Below the pieces are notes generated by a model that worked only from the letters and a program-made list of their open reading frames with translations, was not told where the DNA came from and ran no database searches. From contig NC_027863.1 of the NCBI RefSeq assembly GCF_000187245.1, positions 680,735-744,734 on the forward strand: a stretch of DNA of 64,000 bases, written 5' to 3'. The translations under genes were made by a program, and so were the position numbers. This DNA comes from Ogataea parapolymorpha DL-1. Taxonomy: Eukaryota; Ascomycota; Pichiomycetes; Pichiales; Pichiaceae. Position 1 is the stretch's first letter. Every line of letters starts with the position of its first letter. Of the stretch, positions 28,212 to 37,462 are shown in pieces.

Positions 28212-29285
28212 TCATCCCAACTGTACATCTTCAGCTTTGTAGTTGTCCAGAACTATTCGGTAGATGAAATTAGGTGAGAATCCACCAATGTTGGTGATGT
28301 AGATGTCGATGTGTTCCGGAACCACGTAGTCGAACAACGGGTTCGTCACTTCGCACTTTCCAACAAGATCGCTGTCCTCGTACGGCAGCACCTTGCCTGA
28401 GTTACCCACCTCGATGAGAGAGTCTCTATCGAATGGATACGTTGGAGAAAATTTGTATAGTCCTGCCACTGCAAACACCGGAGTTCTATGTTCTTTTGCA
28501 CACTCGCACACGGTTGCGACACCGGCAGCAGTGACACAGCCGCCATTTGCAAAAACAGAACGCGCTCCAATTAAGACTTTTCCAACCCGCGACATGACCG
28601 CAAAGACCGTGGAGTCAGGAATGATGACCGTCTCGATATTCATCTCTGCGAGCTTTTTGGCAAAGCTATGACATTCGTTGATATCGTTGGGGTAGCATTC
28701 TGTGATAAGAACGGTGAACTTACGTTTCAGACTGGCTTTCAGAAGAAAGTTCAAAACTGTCTGTGACCCAGGTGTGGGAGTCAGCAGCACCTCGTTCTCG
28801 TGAATCAGGTCCACTGTCATCAGCTCAATATTCTCGTGCACAGAAGCGATTTCGTCTATCAATTCGCGGATTCCCTGGATGACCACCGACCGAAGGTCCT
28901 GGTTGGGTTGTTTCGTGGCCTGTGTTCCCTGCGGCTTGGTTGTGTGCGTCGTGGACAGCAGTTGGAACATAGACGTATTATACGGTGCATTATTGGCGCT
29001 CTGGGTGATCGAGTCTTCGCTCACCTCGTCTCTGATGATGGCCAGCACACGTCTGACGATATTCCCTGTCGCAAACTCGCGAGGTTGGGCGTCTATCAGT
29101 TTACATCCGACTCCTCTGATCAGGTTGATGAACTCCTCGGTGCTCGACCATCTCGAGCTCGATATCACTCTCATAAGCAGCCGACATGTCGCGGTGGCAA
29201 CATTATAAGATCCCGTGATCTGTCGACGCTTTAGTTTCGAGATAAATGAGTCCACGAGGACCTCATATTTCTGGGTGGAAGACAT
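28212..29285 (-). CDS. GCD7: Translation initiation factor eIF2B beta subunit Gcd7
   Basis: A 357-residue protein of the eIF2B alpha/beta/delta family. Landmarks are LTPTPGSQTVLNFLLKA, VLITECYPND (in place of the usual E-x-x-P), KVLIGARSVFANGGCVTAAG and the C-terminal NPLFDYVVPEHIDIYITNIGG, which point to the beta subunit rather than alpha (Gcn3) or delta (Gcd2). It is a regulatory subunit of the guanine exchange factor for eIF2 and helps sense phosphorylated eIF2alpha. Length is close to Saccharomyces Gcd7 (381). It diverges from the Moco gene across 63 bp. Confidence 0.92.
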   Translation of the reverse strand: MSSTQKYEVLVDSFISKLKRRQITGSYNVATATCRLLMRVISSSRWSSTEEFINLIRGVGCKLIDAQPREFATGNIVRRVLAIIRDEVSEDSITQSANNAPYNTSMFQLLSTTHTTKPQGTQATKQPNQDLRSVVIQGIRELIDEIASVHENIELMTVDLIHENEVLLTPTPGSQTVLNFLLKASLKRKFTVLITECYPNDINECHSFAKKLAEMNIETVIIPDSTVFAVMSRVGKVLIGARSVFANGGCVTAAGVATVCECAKEHRTPVFAVAGLYKFSPTYPFDRDSLIEVGNSGKVLPYEDSDLVGKCEVTNPLFDYVVPEHIDIYITNIGGFSPNFIYRIVLDNYKAEDVQLG

Positions 29286-29348
29286 TACGACCAGAAACCA
29301 GTAAAAAATTTTATTTATCGTCGCGTCGACCCAAACGTATTTTAAGAT

Positions 29349-31226
29349 ATGACTGTTGGTATCTTGGTTGTATCAGAATCGGTTTCCAGGGGTTTATCGA
29401 CCGACAAGGTTGTTGACGCATTGAAACAACACCTTGATGGCTTTGAATTGAAGGCTCACAAGGTTGTGCCAGACAAGAAGGAAGATATCCAGGCTGCAGT
29501 GGTGGACTGGGTGAAACAGGATTTCAAGCTTATCTTGACCGCTGGCGGAACCGGCTTCACCAAGACTGACATCACACCAGAGGCCATTGAGCCATTGTTG
29601 GACAAAAAGGCGCCTGGACTGGTTCATGCTATGCTGTCCTTTTCTCTTCAAATCACCCCTTTTGCCATGCTTGCTCGGCCGGTAGCTGGTGTTCGCGGAG
29701 AATCTTTGATTATCACGCTGCCCGGCTCGCCAAAGGGAGCCACGGAAAATTTCCAGGCAATCAAAGGGGTCATTGGGCACGCACTTTCGCAACTGGGGAT
29801 TGAAAGCTCAAGATTGCTGCACAAGGAGTCCGGTTCAGGCCATCATCATCATCATCATCATCACCATCATCATGGACACCTTGCCAAACACGAATTGGTC
29901 GATTCGGTCGTTGCGAGACATCGAGTCTCGCCCTATCCCACGATCTCTGTTGATGAAGCATACTCAAGGATCAGAGAGAACACGCCAGCTCCAGAAGTAA
30001 TCGAGCTGAGCATTTTGGATCCTCGTCTAGTGGGCAGCGTGGTTGCTGAAAATGTTACTGCCCAGATGGACGTTCCAAATTTTCGCGCAAGTATTGTGGA
30101 CGGATATGCGATGATCAGCTCTGATGGACCGGGTGTTTACCCTGTTGTTAGTGTTTCGCATGCTTCCAAAAATGACCAGAAAGAGCTGGTTGCAGGACAA
30201 ATCGCGAGAATCACCACGGGGGCGCCGCTTCCTGAGGGAGCCGACGCCGTAGTGATGGTCGAGGAAACACGACTAGTTGAAACCACTGAGGACGGGAGCG
30301 AGGAGAAGCTTGTTGAGATACTGGCGAAAAACGTCAAGACAGGGGAGAACATCAGGGCCATTGGTTCTGACACCAGGAAGGACAGTTTGGTGCTCGCGAA
30401 AGGATCAAGAATCTCGCCAGGAGGAGGAGAAATAGGGGCGTTGGCGAGCGTGGGGGTCAACAAAATTAAAGTGTACCGCAAACCGGTGATTGGGCTGCTA
30501 TCTACTGGAAATGAACTGCAGGACGTGCAAACCGAAAAATTGTTACATTATGGAGAAATATACGACAGCAACAGACCGACGCTAGTGTCCATAGTGCAGA
30601 ATTGTGGGTACGAGTTAGTCGACCTCGGAATAGCCTCAGATACCAAGGAGTCTCTTATCAAAATTATAAAGGACGCTGTGGACGTCAAAAAAATTGATTG
30701 TTTAATTACCACTGGAGGAGTGTCCATGGGAGAGCTTGACCTGCTAAAACCGACGATCGAAAATGAACTTCACGGTACAATCCATTTTGGACGTGTCAGA
30801 ATGAAGCCTGGCAAGCCAACAACTTTTGCAACAATCGGCAAATCCACCGTTGTCTTTGCTCTACCCGGTAATCCTGCCTCTTCTTCTGTTTGCTACCATC
30901 TATTTGTCCTACCTTGTTTGTTGAAATGGCAAGGACTTGAGCCATCAGTTGGCCAAAAATTGCCTACAGAGCCAATTGTTAAGGTCAAGCTTGCAGAGGA
31001 CTTGAAACTGGACCCACAACGTCCTGAATACCAGCGGGTCAGCATTTGTCAGTCAGACATGGCTCTAGTTGCGAACTCTACAGGGTTCCAAAGAAGCAGC
31101 AACATCGGATCTTTTAAGAAGGCCAACGGACTTGTGTGTCTTCCTGCTGCCAGTGACTTCGGAAAATCGGTAATCGAAGCAGGGACGGTGGTGGACGCCA
31201 TTCTCATCGACCAGATCTATGTGTGA
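29349..31226 (+). CDS. Gephyrin/CnxE-type molybdenum cofactor enzyme (MogA-MoeA fusion) with polyhistidine linker
   Basis: A 625-residue fusion. Residues 1-155 form the MogA/G domain (LTAGGTGFTKTDITPEAI, LPGSPKGATENF), which adenylates molybdopterin. Residues about 190-625 form the MoeA/E domain (SIVDGYAM, ITTGAPLPEGADAVVMVE, TTGGVSMGELD, LPGNPASSSVCYHLF), which inserts molybdate. The linker has eleven consecutive histidines (165-175). The domain order G then E is that of gephyrin and fungal CnxE, not plant Cnx1. In yeasts the Moco pathway supports nitrate reductase; Saccharomyces lacks it. No other Moco or nitrate gene lies in this window, so the function rests on domain identity. Confidence 0.93.
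   Translation: MTVGILVVSESVSRGLSTDKVVDALKQHLDGFELKAHKVVPDKKEDIQAAVVDWVKQDFKLILTAGGTGFTKTDITPEAIEPLLDKKAPGLVHAMLSFSLQITPFAMLARPVAGVRGESLIITLPGSPKGATENFQAIKGVIGHALSQLGIESSRLLHKESGSGHHHHHHHHHHHGHLAKHELVDSVVARHRVSPYPTISVDEAYSRIRENTPAPEVIELSILDPRLVGSVVAENVTAQMDVPNFRASIVDGYAMISSDGPGVYPVVSVSHASKNDQKELVAGQIARITTGAPLPEGADAVVMVEETRLVETTEDGSEEKLVEILAKNVKTGENIRAIGSDTRKDSLVLAKGSRISPGGGEIGALASVGVNKIKVYRKPVIGLLSTGNELQDVQTEKLLHYGEIYDSNRPTLVSIVQNCGYELVDLGIASDTKESLIKIIKDAVDVKKIDCLITTGGVSMGELDLLKPTIENELHGTIHFGRVRMKPGKPTTFATIGKSTVVFALPGNPASSSVCYHLFVLPCLLKWQGLEPSVGQKLPTEPIVKVKLAEDLKLDPQRPEYQRVSICQSDMALVANSTGFQRSSNIGSFKKANGLVCLPAASDFGKSVIEAGTVVDAILIDQIYV
29841..29873 (+). repeat. CAT/CAC trinucleotide repeat encoding eleven histidines
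   Basis: Eleven histidine codons in a row, ten CAT and one CAC (at 29862). The near-pure repeat inside the linker of the MogA-MoeA gene is likely prone to length changes by slippage, always in units of one residue. Confidence 0.9.
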
Positions 31227-31326
31227 TTATATAAGCAAGCCTTAATATTTTTTTATTTCGCCAATTTCGAGACTGATAAAATACTCCAACCAAAGATACC
31301 TCTTCTGGCGTTAAGTGTCGCCAAGA

Positions 31327-33175
31327 ATGAGTGGGCCCTCGGGAATGATGCCTGAGAATACGTTTGAGGTAGGTAATTTAATTACAGACACTAATTTTGC
31401 AGGAAACTCTTTCAGAGCTCCACAATTTAAAGATCTCCGAGCTCAAGACCATTTGCAGGTCGATTGGACTAGTTCGATCAGGGCGCAAGGCTGACATCGC
31501 CGGCCGCATAGAGCAGTTTTTCTCCAGTGGAAAGTACCAGGGAGATAACGCGCGTTTACTTGCGGTTCGAGCGCTCATAATGAAAGCATCAATAGGACAG
31601 GAACTTCCTCCATACCAGGCACTGTATGCCACGTATCGCACCAATGCCCACACAATCCATGTTCCAAACCAGTACACGCCAGCACAACCGTCAGCACAAC
31701 CGTCAGCGCCGCCGCCTGTTCTCCGACCTACTCCAACTGCTGTGTTCAAGAAAAGCGATTTCTACAATCTGAGACAGCGAATACATGCAAATGGAATGAA
31801 TCCTATTCTTGCACCCCAAAAGATAAAGGACCGAGGATGTTGCAGGTTTGTTTTCAACTTGCTTCCAGAAGAAAGACAGCTGCTAGCGAGCAGTCCCCAC
31901 ATGAGAGTGTGTTTGATTTCCGCGCAGCGTTCTGTTTCCATGAGCGAGCAGGATCTCGAATTTCCGCAACCGAACGAAATTACGTTGAACGGTGTAAAGT
32001 TGAAGCAAACGGGACGTGGAATTAAAGGAAAGCCGGGGTCTGCAAAGCCCATAGACTTGACTGAACACCTGCGATTGAGCGAGGTTAATAGATTGGATGT
32101 GGTGTATGCGTTCACAAACGTTGATTTTTGGCTTTATCTATATATTGTGGAGACAATACCAGTGGACTCGCTTTTGGACGGGATTGTCAAGAAGGCGCAC
32201 ATTTCTGAGCAGCAGACCATCGACAGCATCAAGGAGAGACACCAGGAAGACGATGACGATCTAATTCAGACGGAGAAAGAGGTGGTTTCGCTCATGTGTC
32301 CGTGCTCATTCATTAAAATGCGGTACCCGTGCCGATCGACCAAATGCCACCATATCCAGTGTTTTGACGCGCTTTCGTTTTTGCAATTGCAGCAGCAGGC
32401 TCCGACCTGGCAGTGTCCTGTGTGTTCGTCCAGAATTGAGCTGCGCGATCTGGCCTTAGACGACTATTTTCTAAAAATAGTGGAGCAAACGGGAGAAGAC
32501 GACGAAGCCATTGAAATCGACGAGCAGGGCAACTGGACCGTGAAGCACGAGACCGAGGAGTCAAGAGAACAAAGTGAGCAGCCCCAGGCCCACGAAAAAA
32601 GCGAGGAGCCAGTGGCTGTCATTAGTCTTGACAGCGAAGAAGAAGAGGAAGACGCACAAGAGGTGCAGAATAATGTCCGCAATGAAACGAATTTTGCCAT
32701 GCATCAATGCCGTACGGAAAATACTGATGCACTTTCTTTCCAGGTTCCGGAACACCGCGAGGGAACAAATGAGGCAGAGAATATGCATGCTTTTTCTATG
32801 CCTCCAGCTCCACCACCTCGTGTCTTCGAGGTGATCAGCCTGGAATCTGACGACGAGGAAACAGACCTAAACGGCTCTGAACCGTACCCTCCAGAATCTT
32901 CTGAGACTCCGAATTTCGTCGAGGGACTGGCCCCCCAGGCTCAAAATTACCAGCCATCTGAGCCTGCCACAGACGAGCTTGCTAAAAGCTCGGCCGCGCA
33001 TTCGGCCGAACAAAAACAAGAGTCTTCGGAGAAAATTGGTGCGCAGAATCTTTTCATGCACGACACTTCCCCTGACGTTGTCGCAAACGGCAGCTCAGAT
33101 ATGGGTCCCGGAGAGAGTGATGGGACGCCGAGTAATATGAGCGATCCCCTGCTAGGTTTTCATCTACCGTTGTAA
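31327..33175 (+). CDS. SIZ1: SIZ/PIAS-type SUMO E3 ligase, with a 34-nt intron
   Basis: Coding sequence 31327..31368 joined to 31403..33175, 604 residues. Exon 1 encodes MSGPSGMMPENTFE; the intron (GTAGGT, ACTAAT, GCAG) restores phase 0. A SAP domain (about 15-50, LKISELKTICRSIGLVRSGR) binds DNA. A PINIT domain covers about 125-270. The SP-RING (about 310-355) reads CPCSFIKMRYPCRSTKCHHI then CPVCSSRIELRDL. Siz-family ligases transfer SUMO from Ubc9 to septins, PCNA and nuclear proteins. The acidic C-terminal half holds two SUMO-interacting motifs (AVISLDSEEEEE and FEVISLESDDEE). Siz1 and Siz2/Nfi1 cannot be told apart here. Confidence 0.88.
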
Positions 33176-33201
33176 AATATGTATGTACAATAAATACTCC
33201 T

Positions 33202-33858
33202 CTATATAGGAATCCAGACGCGGGTTTTCTTCATGTATTCCAGATATGCCGGCCCAAAGAATTGGATAAGGGTGGACTCCTCATAGCGAATACGGCGAGA
33301 GAAGAACCGTTGCAACATGAAGTAGAATGCAATGAAGGAAATAGGGTTGCACAGAAGTACCTGCGTGCCAAGGGCCCAGTAGAAGAAACCTGCATAGGAT
33401 GGGTGCCTGAAATAGCCGTAGACTCCCGTAGTGACCAGCAGGTGATTATTCTTCTTCTCGGTGGCAATCGTGTGGCTAAACGATTCGCGTGCAGTGGCCA
33501 TCGCGATAGAACGCACTAACTGACCTAGTCCAACCAATGCGGCTCCGGCATGGAACAGACGGGTGTGTGAGGCCTTCCACTTTGGGAAAAAATAATATTC
33601 CACAAATGCCTCTGTGATTGATGCCGCATGCGCAACCATGTACTCAGACCCATTGAAAAGGAGGAACGAATCGGTGGTGACTTTATCGGGAGAGTATTTG
33701 GCTGTGCAATAAAATTCCAGGAAATGGAACAATGCAACTGACGCAAGATAGACGGGAAGCTGTTTGAACGCGACTGTAAAGAACAGTGCACATGAAACTC
33801 CCAGAGAGGCTCCCAGCAGGAATGCCGTGAGAGAGATTTTTGCGAGCTCCTGAGACAT
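33202..33858 (-). CDS. STE14: Isoprenylcysteine carboxyl methyltransferase Ste14
   Basis: A 218-residue ER membrane enzyme of the ICMT family with about six hydrophobic segments. The C-terminal signature GVYGYFRHPSYAGFFYWALG and the end RIRYEESTLIQFFGPAYLEY are diagnostic; the HP and EE residues help bind S-adenosylmethionine. Ste14 methylates the farnesyl-cysteine of Ras and a-factor-type peptides after CaaX cleavage by Rce1 or Ste24. Length is near Saccharomyces Ste14 (239). It is convergent with the SUMO ligase gene (26-bp gap). A TATATAA run lies 29-35 bp before the start. Confidence 0.93.
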   Translation of the reverse strand: MSQELAKISLTAFLLGASLGVSCALFFTVAFKQLPVYLASVALFHFLEFYCTAKYSPDKVTTDSFLLFNGSEYMVAHAASITEAFVEYYFFPKWKASHTRLFHAGAALVGLGQLVRSIAMATARESFSHTIATEKKNNHLLVTTGVYGYFRHPSYAGFFYWALGTQVLLCNPISFIAFYFMLQRFFSRRIRYEESTLIQFFGPAYLEYMKKTRVWIPI

Positions 33859-34462
33859 TCGGGCTGGCGCAGAATGATCTGGTACTATATAAGTACGACC
33901 AGTGTTTTGAGCTAATACGAAAAAGGAAAAAAAAAAAATCGCGGTAAACTAAATAACCTAAAGGTGGGCGCTATTCGCGATTCCTCGGTATTTTCCGCTC
34001 CTAATTTGCGCCGTATGTCGGCGAGTGCTCAACGCAGGCACCACACAACTGGCTTTTGGATAAAAATAATTAGGCGATTCAAAGAGAGCTCTTATGCGAG
34101 CTAAGCGACTTCTACCTGGTTGCTGCCCGATTGTCTACCATACCATCTAGGACAACTTTTCCGAATTTTAACCTTATTTTGCTGGCATCATGGATGCACA
34201 ACCTTATACAAGAGCTAATTAAAGATCCACCTACGCCTCTTCTGCAATTGCGACATATTATGGACTACATGTTTGCTGCACGGTCTACATAACGCAGCAT
34301 CTCTTGCCAGCTTGTTTCTCAAATAAGGCTCCTGCGTAGAACACGCTCTTATGCAAGCAGCTGTAATGCAGACACCATGAATCCACTACTTTAAATAAAT
34401 ACCATGTCTATTCTCTATGAACTCGTGGCAGCGAATGCTTTTGGTGCACTTTTGCAATATCA
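33859..34462. other. Long AT-rich leader with several upstream ATGs before the C2H2 gene
   Basis: The 604 bp between STE14 and the zinc-finger gene hold no long gene. On the plus strand there is a 12-base A run near 33929 and at least six ATGs in the last 300 bp, each opening a short frame. The frame at 34404 runs 76 codons and overlaps the zinc-finger start out of frame. Near-repeats TCTTATGCGAGC (34090) and TCTTATGCAAGC (34348) occur. This looks like a regulatory 5' leader; the transcription start is unknown. Confidence 0.4.
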
Positions 34463-35209
34463 ATGCACGCGAACGTGTCTCAGTTCCCGTGGCCCACGCT
34501 GGACCAGACATTCGTTACAGTGGAGTCCAACTTTGACCTCGCAGACTCCAGGGAATACTCTGAAGACTGGTATGCCAATACAAACATGCTCAACATGGGA
34601 CCGGTCGACATCTCTCTTTTGCCAGACCCAGTAGTGCCCGAAGTTCCTTCGTTTGTTCCCGCATACCAGAACACCTTCGTGCAACATGCACCTGTCATAC
34701 AGCCCGTTGTGGAACCCGCTGTGGACTCCAGCTACAGGTGGCACACCAATGCGCCGATCTCTACACCGATCAATACACCGATTTTATTCGAGCCTGAATG
34801 TGTTGTAGCTGAGAGCAACACGTTGAGAGCGCGGACCACGCACCCAACGAAACAGTTTGTGTGCGAACTGTGCGCAAAGACATTCACGCGAAGAGAATCC
34901 ATGAAAAACCACGTCTCTTCTGTACATCAAAGACTCAAGCCATACAAATGCCAGTATGGCAAGTGTACGCTTGAATACTCCACTCCGTCAGACCTGAGAC
35001 GTCATGTCCGCGAAAAGCATCTACGCAACGCTGAAAAGCTGTTTATCTGCGAAGGCCGCACGGCAGATGGGAAATTATGGGGATGTGGCAAAAGATTCCA
35101 TCGTTCTTACCAGCTGACAGGCCACTGGAAGAGCAATAGGTCGCAAAAGAACTGCCACATCCCGCCGGATTTTGATTACATTCCTATTAAGTTGTCGCGC
35201 AACACGTAG
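34463..35209 (+). CDS. C2H2 zinc-finger transcription factor, unassigned
   Basis: A 248-residue protein. Residues 1-130 are acidic and Pro/Asn-rich, a possible activation region. Three fingers follow: CELCAKTFTRRESMKNHVSSVH (about 137-158), CQYGKCTLEYSTPSDLRRHVREKH (about 167-190) and an irregular third with widely spaced cysteines (CEGRTADGKLWGCGKRF to HWKSN..CH). The third finger is atypical in spacing. I cannot assign a Saccharomyces orthologue. The start is the first in-frame ATG, but an out-of-frame ATG at 34404 precedes it, so initiation may be regulated or the start may be mis-set. Confidence 0.75.
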   Translation: MHANVSQFPWPTLDQTFVTVESNFDLADSREYSEDWYANTNMLNMGPVDISLLPDPVVPEVPSFVPAYQNTFVQHAPVIQPVVEPAVDSSYRWHTNAPISTPINTPILFEPECVVAESNTLRARTTHPTKQFVCELCAKTFTRRESMKNHVSSVHQRLKPYKCQYGKCTLEYSTPSDLRRHVREKHLRNAEKLFICEGRTADGKLWGCGKRFHRSYQLTGHWKSNRSQKNCHIPPDFDYIPIKLSRNT

Positions 35210-35458
35210 ACTTTAGATGCTAATACGATCTGTGCTATGTTTTCCTTACTCAGGTGTATGTAAGCGGGTCGATCGACGCGTCTCTCGTTAATGCCCGAGG
35301 TCGGCCAGGTGCCAGGAGTAGTCGGATTCGATTTCGGTGATGCCTGGTAAAAAATCACTTCCCCAGCGCAGAGAGCAGGCGGTGGTGGCCGCTTGGTACC
35401 GTTCGCGAGTTCAAGATTTTATATTTTGAATAATTTCGAGATCACTTTAATATTTCCA

Positions 35459-36559
35459 ATGTTCAGAGCCGTCGCAAGAAGCCCTCTTTCGCTCGCAAGA
35501 ACCTACGCCACCGGCAAGGTCACCGGTCAGTTCACTGGTAAGCCAGGCCCGGACGGCAAGTACACCGTCACCATGATCCCTGGTGATGGTATTGGTCCCG
35601 AGATTGCAGCCTCTGTGGAGGCCATTTTCAAAGAGGCCAAGGTCCCAATTACTTGGGAGCCTGTCGACGTGACTCCATCGCTGATCAATGGTAAGACCAC
35701 CTTGCCAGCTGATGCTGTTGCTTCCATCAACAAAAACCTGGTCGCTTTGAAAGGACCACTGGCTACCCCTGTTGGTAAAGGTCACCAGTCGATGAACCTG
35801 ACCTTGAGAAGAACCTTTGCTCTTTTTGCCAACGTCAGACCATGTAAGAGTGTGCAAGGTTACAAGACTCCATACGAGAACGTCGACACTGTTTTGATCA
35901 GAGAAAACACTGAGGGTGAGTATTCTGGTATCGAGCACGAGATTGTGCCTGGTGTTGTGCAATCCATCAAGTTGATCACCAAGCCAGCCTCTGAGAGGGT
36001 GATCAGATACGCTTTTGAGTACGCCAAGTCCGTCAACAAGCCAGAGGTCAGAGTTGTCCACAAGGCCTCCATCATGAAGCTTTCCGACGGTTTGTTTGTG
36101 GAGACTGCCAAGGAAGTCGGCAAGGAATACCCAGACATCAAGCTTTCCTTTGAGTTGCTCGACAACACCTCCCTCAAGCTCTGTGCAGACCCATCTGAGT
36201 ACAAGTCCTTAGTCATGGTGATGCCAAACTTGTATGGTGACATTATGTCTGACCTATCCTCTGGTCTCATTGGAGGCCTGGGATTGACCCCATCTGGTAA
36301 CATGGGTAACAAAGTGTCTATTTTCGAGGCTGTTCACGGTTCTGCCCCAGATATTGCCGGCAAGGGTCTTGCCAACCCTACCGCTCTCTTGCTTTCCTCA
36401 TGTATGATGTTGAGACACATGGAGCTGAACTCCCATGCCGACAAGATCGAGAACGCTGTTCTGAATACCATTGCCTCTGGCCCAGAAAACAGAACTAGAG
36501 ACTTGAAGGGAACCTCCACCACCACTCACTTCACGGAGCAGGTGATCAAAAATTTATAG
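35459..36559 (+). CDS. IDH2: Mitochondrial NAD-isocitrate dehydrogenase catalytic subunit Idh2
   Basis: A 366-residue TCA-cycle enzyme subunit that oxidises isocitrate to 2-oxoglutarate. [19 protein letters not shown] is a clear mitochondrial presequence, which sets the ATG at 35459. The catalytic-subunit segment [18 protein letters not shown] distinguishes Idh2 from regulatory Idh1. [28 protein letters not shown] and [14 protein letters not shown] carry substrate and metal ligands. The C-terminal [20 protein letters not shown] is conserved. Codon use is strongly biased, consistent with high expression. Length equals Saccharomyces Idh2 (369). Confidence 0.95.
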   Translation: MFRAVARSPLSLARTYATGKVTGQFTGKPGPDGKYTVTMIPGDGIGPEIAASVEAIFKEAKVPITWEPVDVTPSLINGKTTLPADAVASINKNLVALKGPLATPVGKGHQSMNLTLRRTFALFANVRPCKSVQGYKTPYENVDTVLIRENTEGEYSGIEHEIVPGVVQSIKLITKPASERVIRYAFEYAKSVNKPEVRVVHKASIMKLSDGLFVETAKEVGKEYPDIKLSFELLDNTSLKLCADPSEYKSLVMVMPNLYGDIMSDLSSGLIGGLGLTPSGNMGNKVSIFEAVHGSAPDIAGKGLANPTALLLSSCMMLRHMELNSHADKIENAVLNTIASGPENRTRDLKGTSTTTHFTEQVIKNL

Positions 36560-36627
36560 AAAAATAGATATTTATCCATATAGTATGTCAAGATTACTTT
36601 CTAAGCAATTCTGTCGCATTATTAATT

Positions 36628-37461
36628 ATGAGCACTTCTGAGATCATCAGCAGAGTATGGAGCGGCGTCTTGTACATGCAGTTCCATCTCGATCGCGCGC
36701 TGTCCAATCAGGAATGTCCCAGCTTTTACATCGCGGTTCATCGCAATTCGTACCTGCACAACTCGTTACCGGCCATTCTTCAGTTCTTTAAACCGTTTCT
36801 GAAAGACACTCGATTGGCGCAGTCTCAAAACTGGTGGTTCGAGTTTGAAAAAGTTCCTCTGAAATGGAACTTTCCAGTTGGCCTACTCTACGACCTCGTA
36901 ACCACTGACGCGCAAATAGAGAAACAGGTATGGGAAATTACTCTTAAATACTACGACTACCCTACAGAATATGTGATTCCGATCGACCAAAACCCCTCAT
37001 TTCTCAAAGACCACTGGACAAACCAGCTTAAGGAGGCATGTTTCATACTGAACGGCTCAAGCAAACTTGTAATGAACATGTCACGCACAGACTCAGACGA
37101 TTTCTATAACGCCGCCATCCACAAAGATTCGACACAATTCGAGTCAATGTTTAGAAAACTGCTGCCCTCGAGTGTGTCTAGCTTGAGGAATCTGCCAATC
37201 AAAGTATATCTTCCTCTGTCCAACAAGCTGATTCAGCCCGTCCTGTCTAATCCCGGGAGAAAAATGACTCTCGGCAACCTGCTTCAGGATCTGATTCCGG
37301 ACTTGTTCCCGTCATCGCTGATGTACACTGTGGCACACCCGTACTCGCACGGAGTCGTCCTACCGCTCAATAGTTCTATTATCGACCTCTATATTTGCAT
37401 GAAATCACTGGACGGTTTTCTACATATCTCTATCAAGATGATCCAAAAAGACGAGCACTAG
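36628..37461 (+). CDS. ATG5: Autophagy protein Atg5
   Basis: A 277-residue protein. WFEFEKVPLKWNFPVGLLYDL and the conjugation site CFILNGSSKLVMNMS match Atg5; Lys146 corresponds to Lys149 in Saccharomyces, the residue joined to Atg12. The C-terminal ubiquitin-like fold ends SLDGFLHISIKMI. The Atg12-Atg5-Atg16 complex promotes Atg8 lipidation on the phagophore. In methylotrophic yeasts it also supports pexophagy. Its stop codon lies one base from the TRM140 stop on the other strand. Length is near Saccharomyces Atg5 (294). Confidence 0.93.
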   Translation: MSTSEIISRVWSGVLYMQFHLDRALSNQECPSFYIAVHRNSYLHNSLPAILQFFKPFLKDTRLAQSQNWWFEFEKVPLKWNFPVGLLYDLVTTDAQIEKQVWEITLKYYDYPTEYVIPIDQNPSFLKDHWTNQLKEACFILNGSSKLVMNMSRTDSDDFYNAAIHKDSTQFESMFRKLLPSSVSSLRNLPIKVYLPLSNKLIQPVLSNPGRKMTLGNLLQDLIPDLFPSSLMYTVAHPYSHGVVLPLNSSIIDLYICMKSLDGFLHISIKMIQKDEH

Positions 37462-37462
37462 G

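Noticed and set aside
34404..34634. A 76-codon frame before and overlapping the C2H2 gene as a separate gene
   Set aside because: It has no conserved features and overlaps the zinc-finger gene out of frame; kept only as a possible upstream frame.
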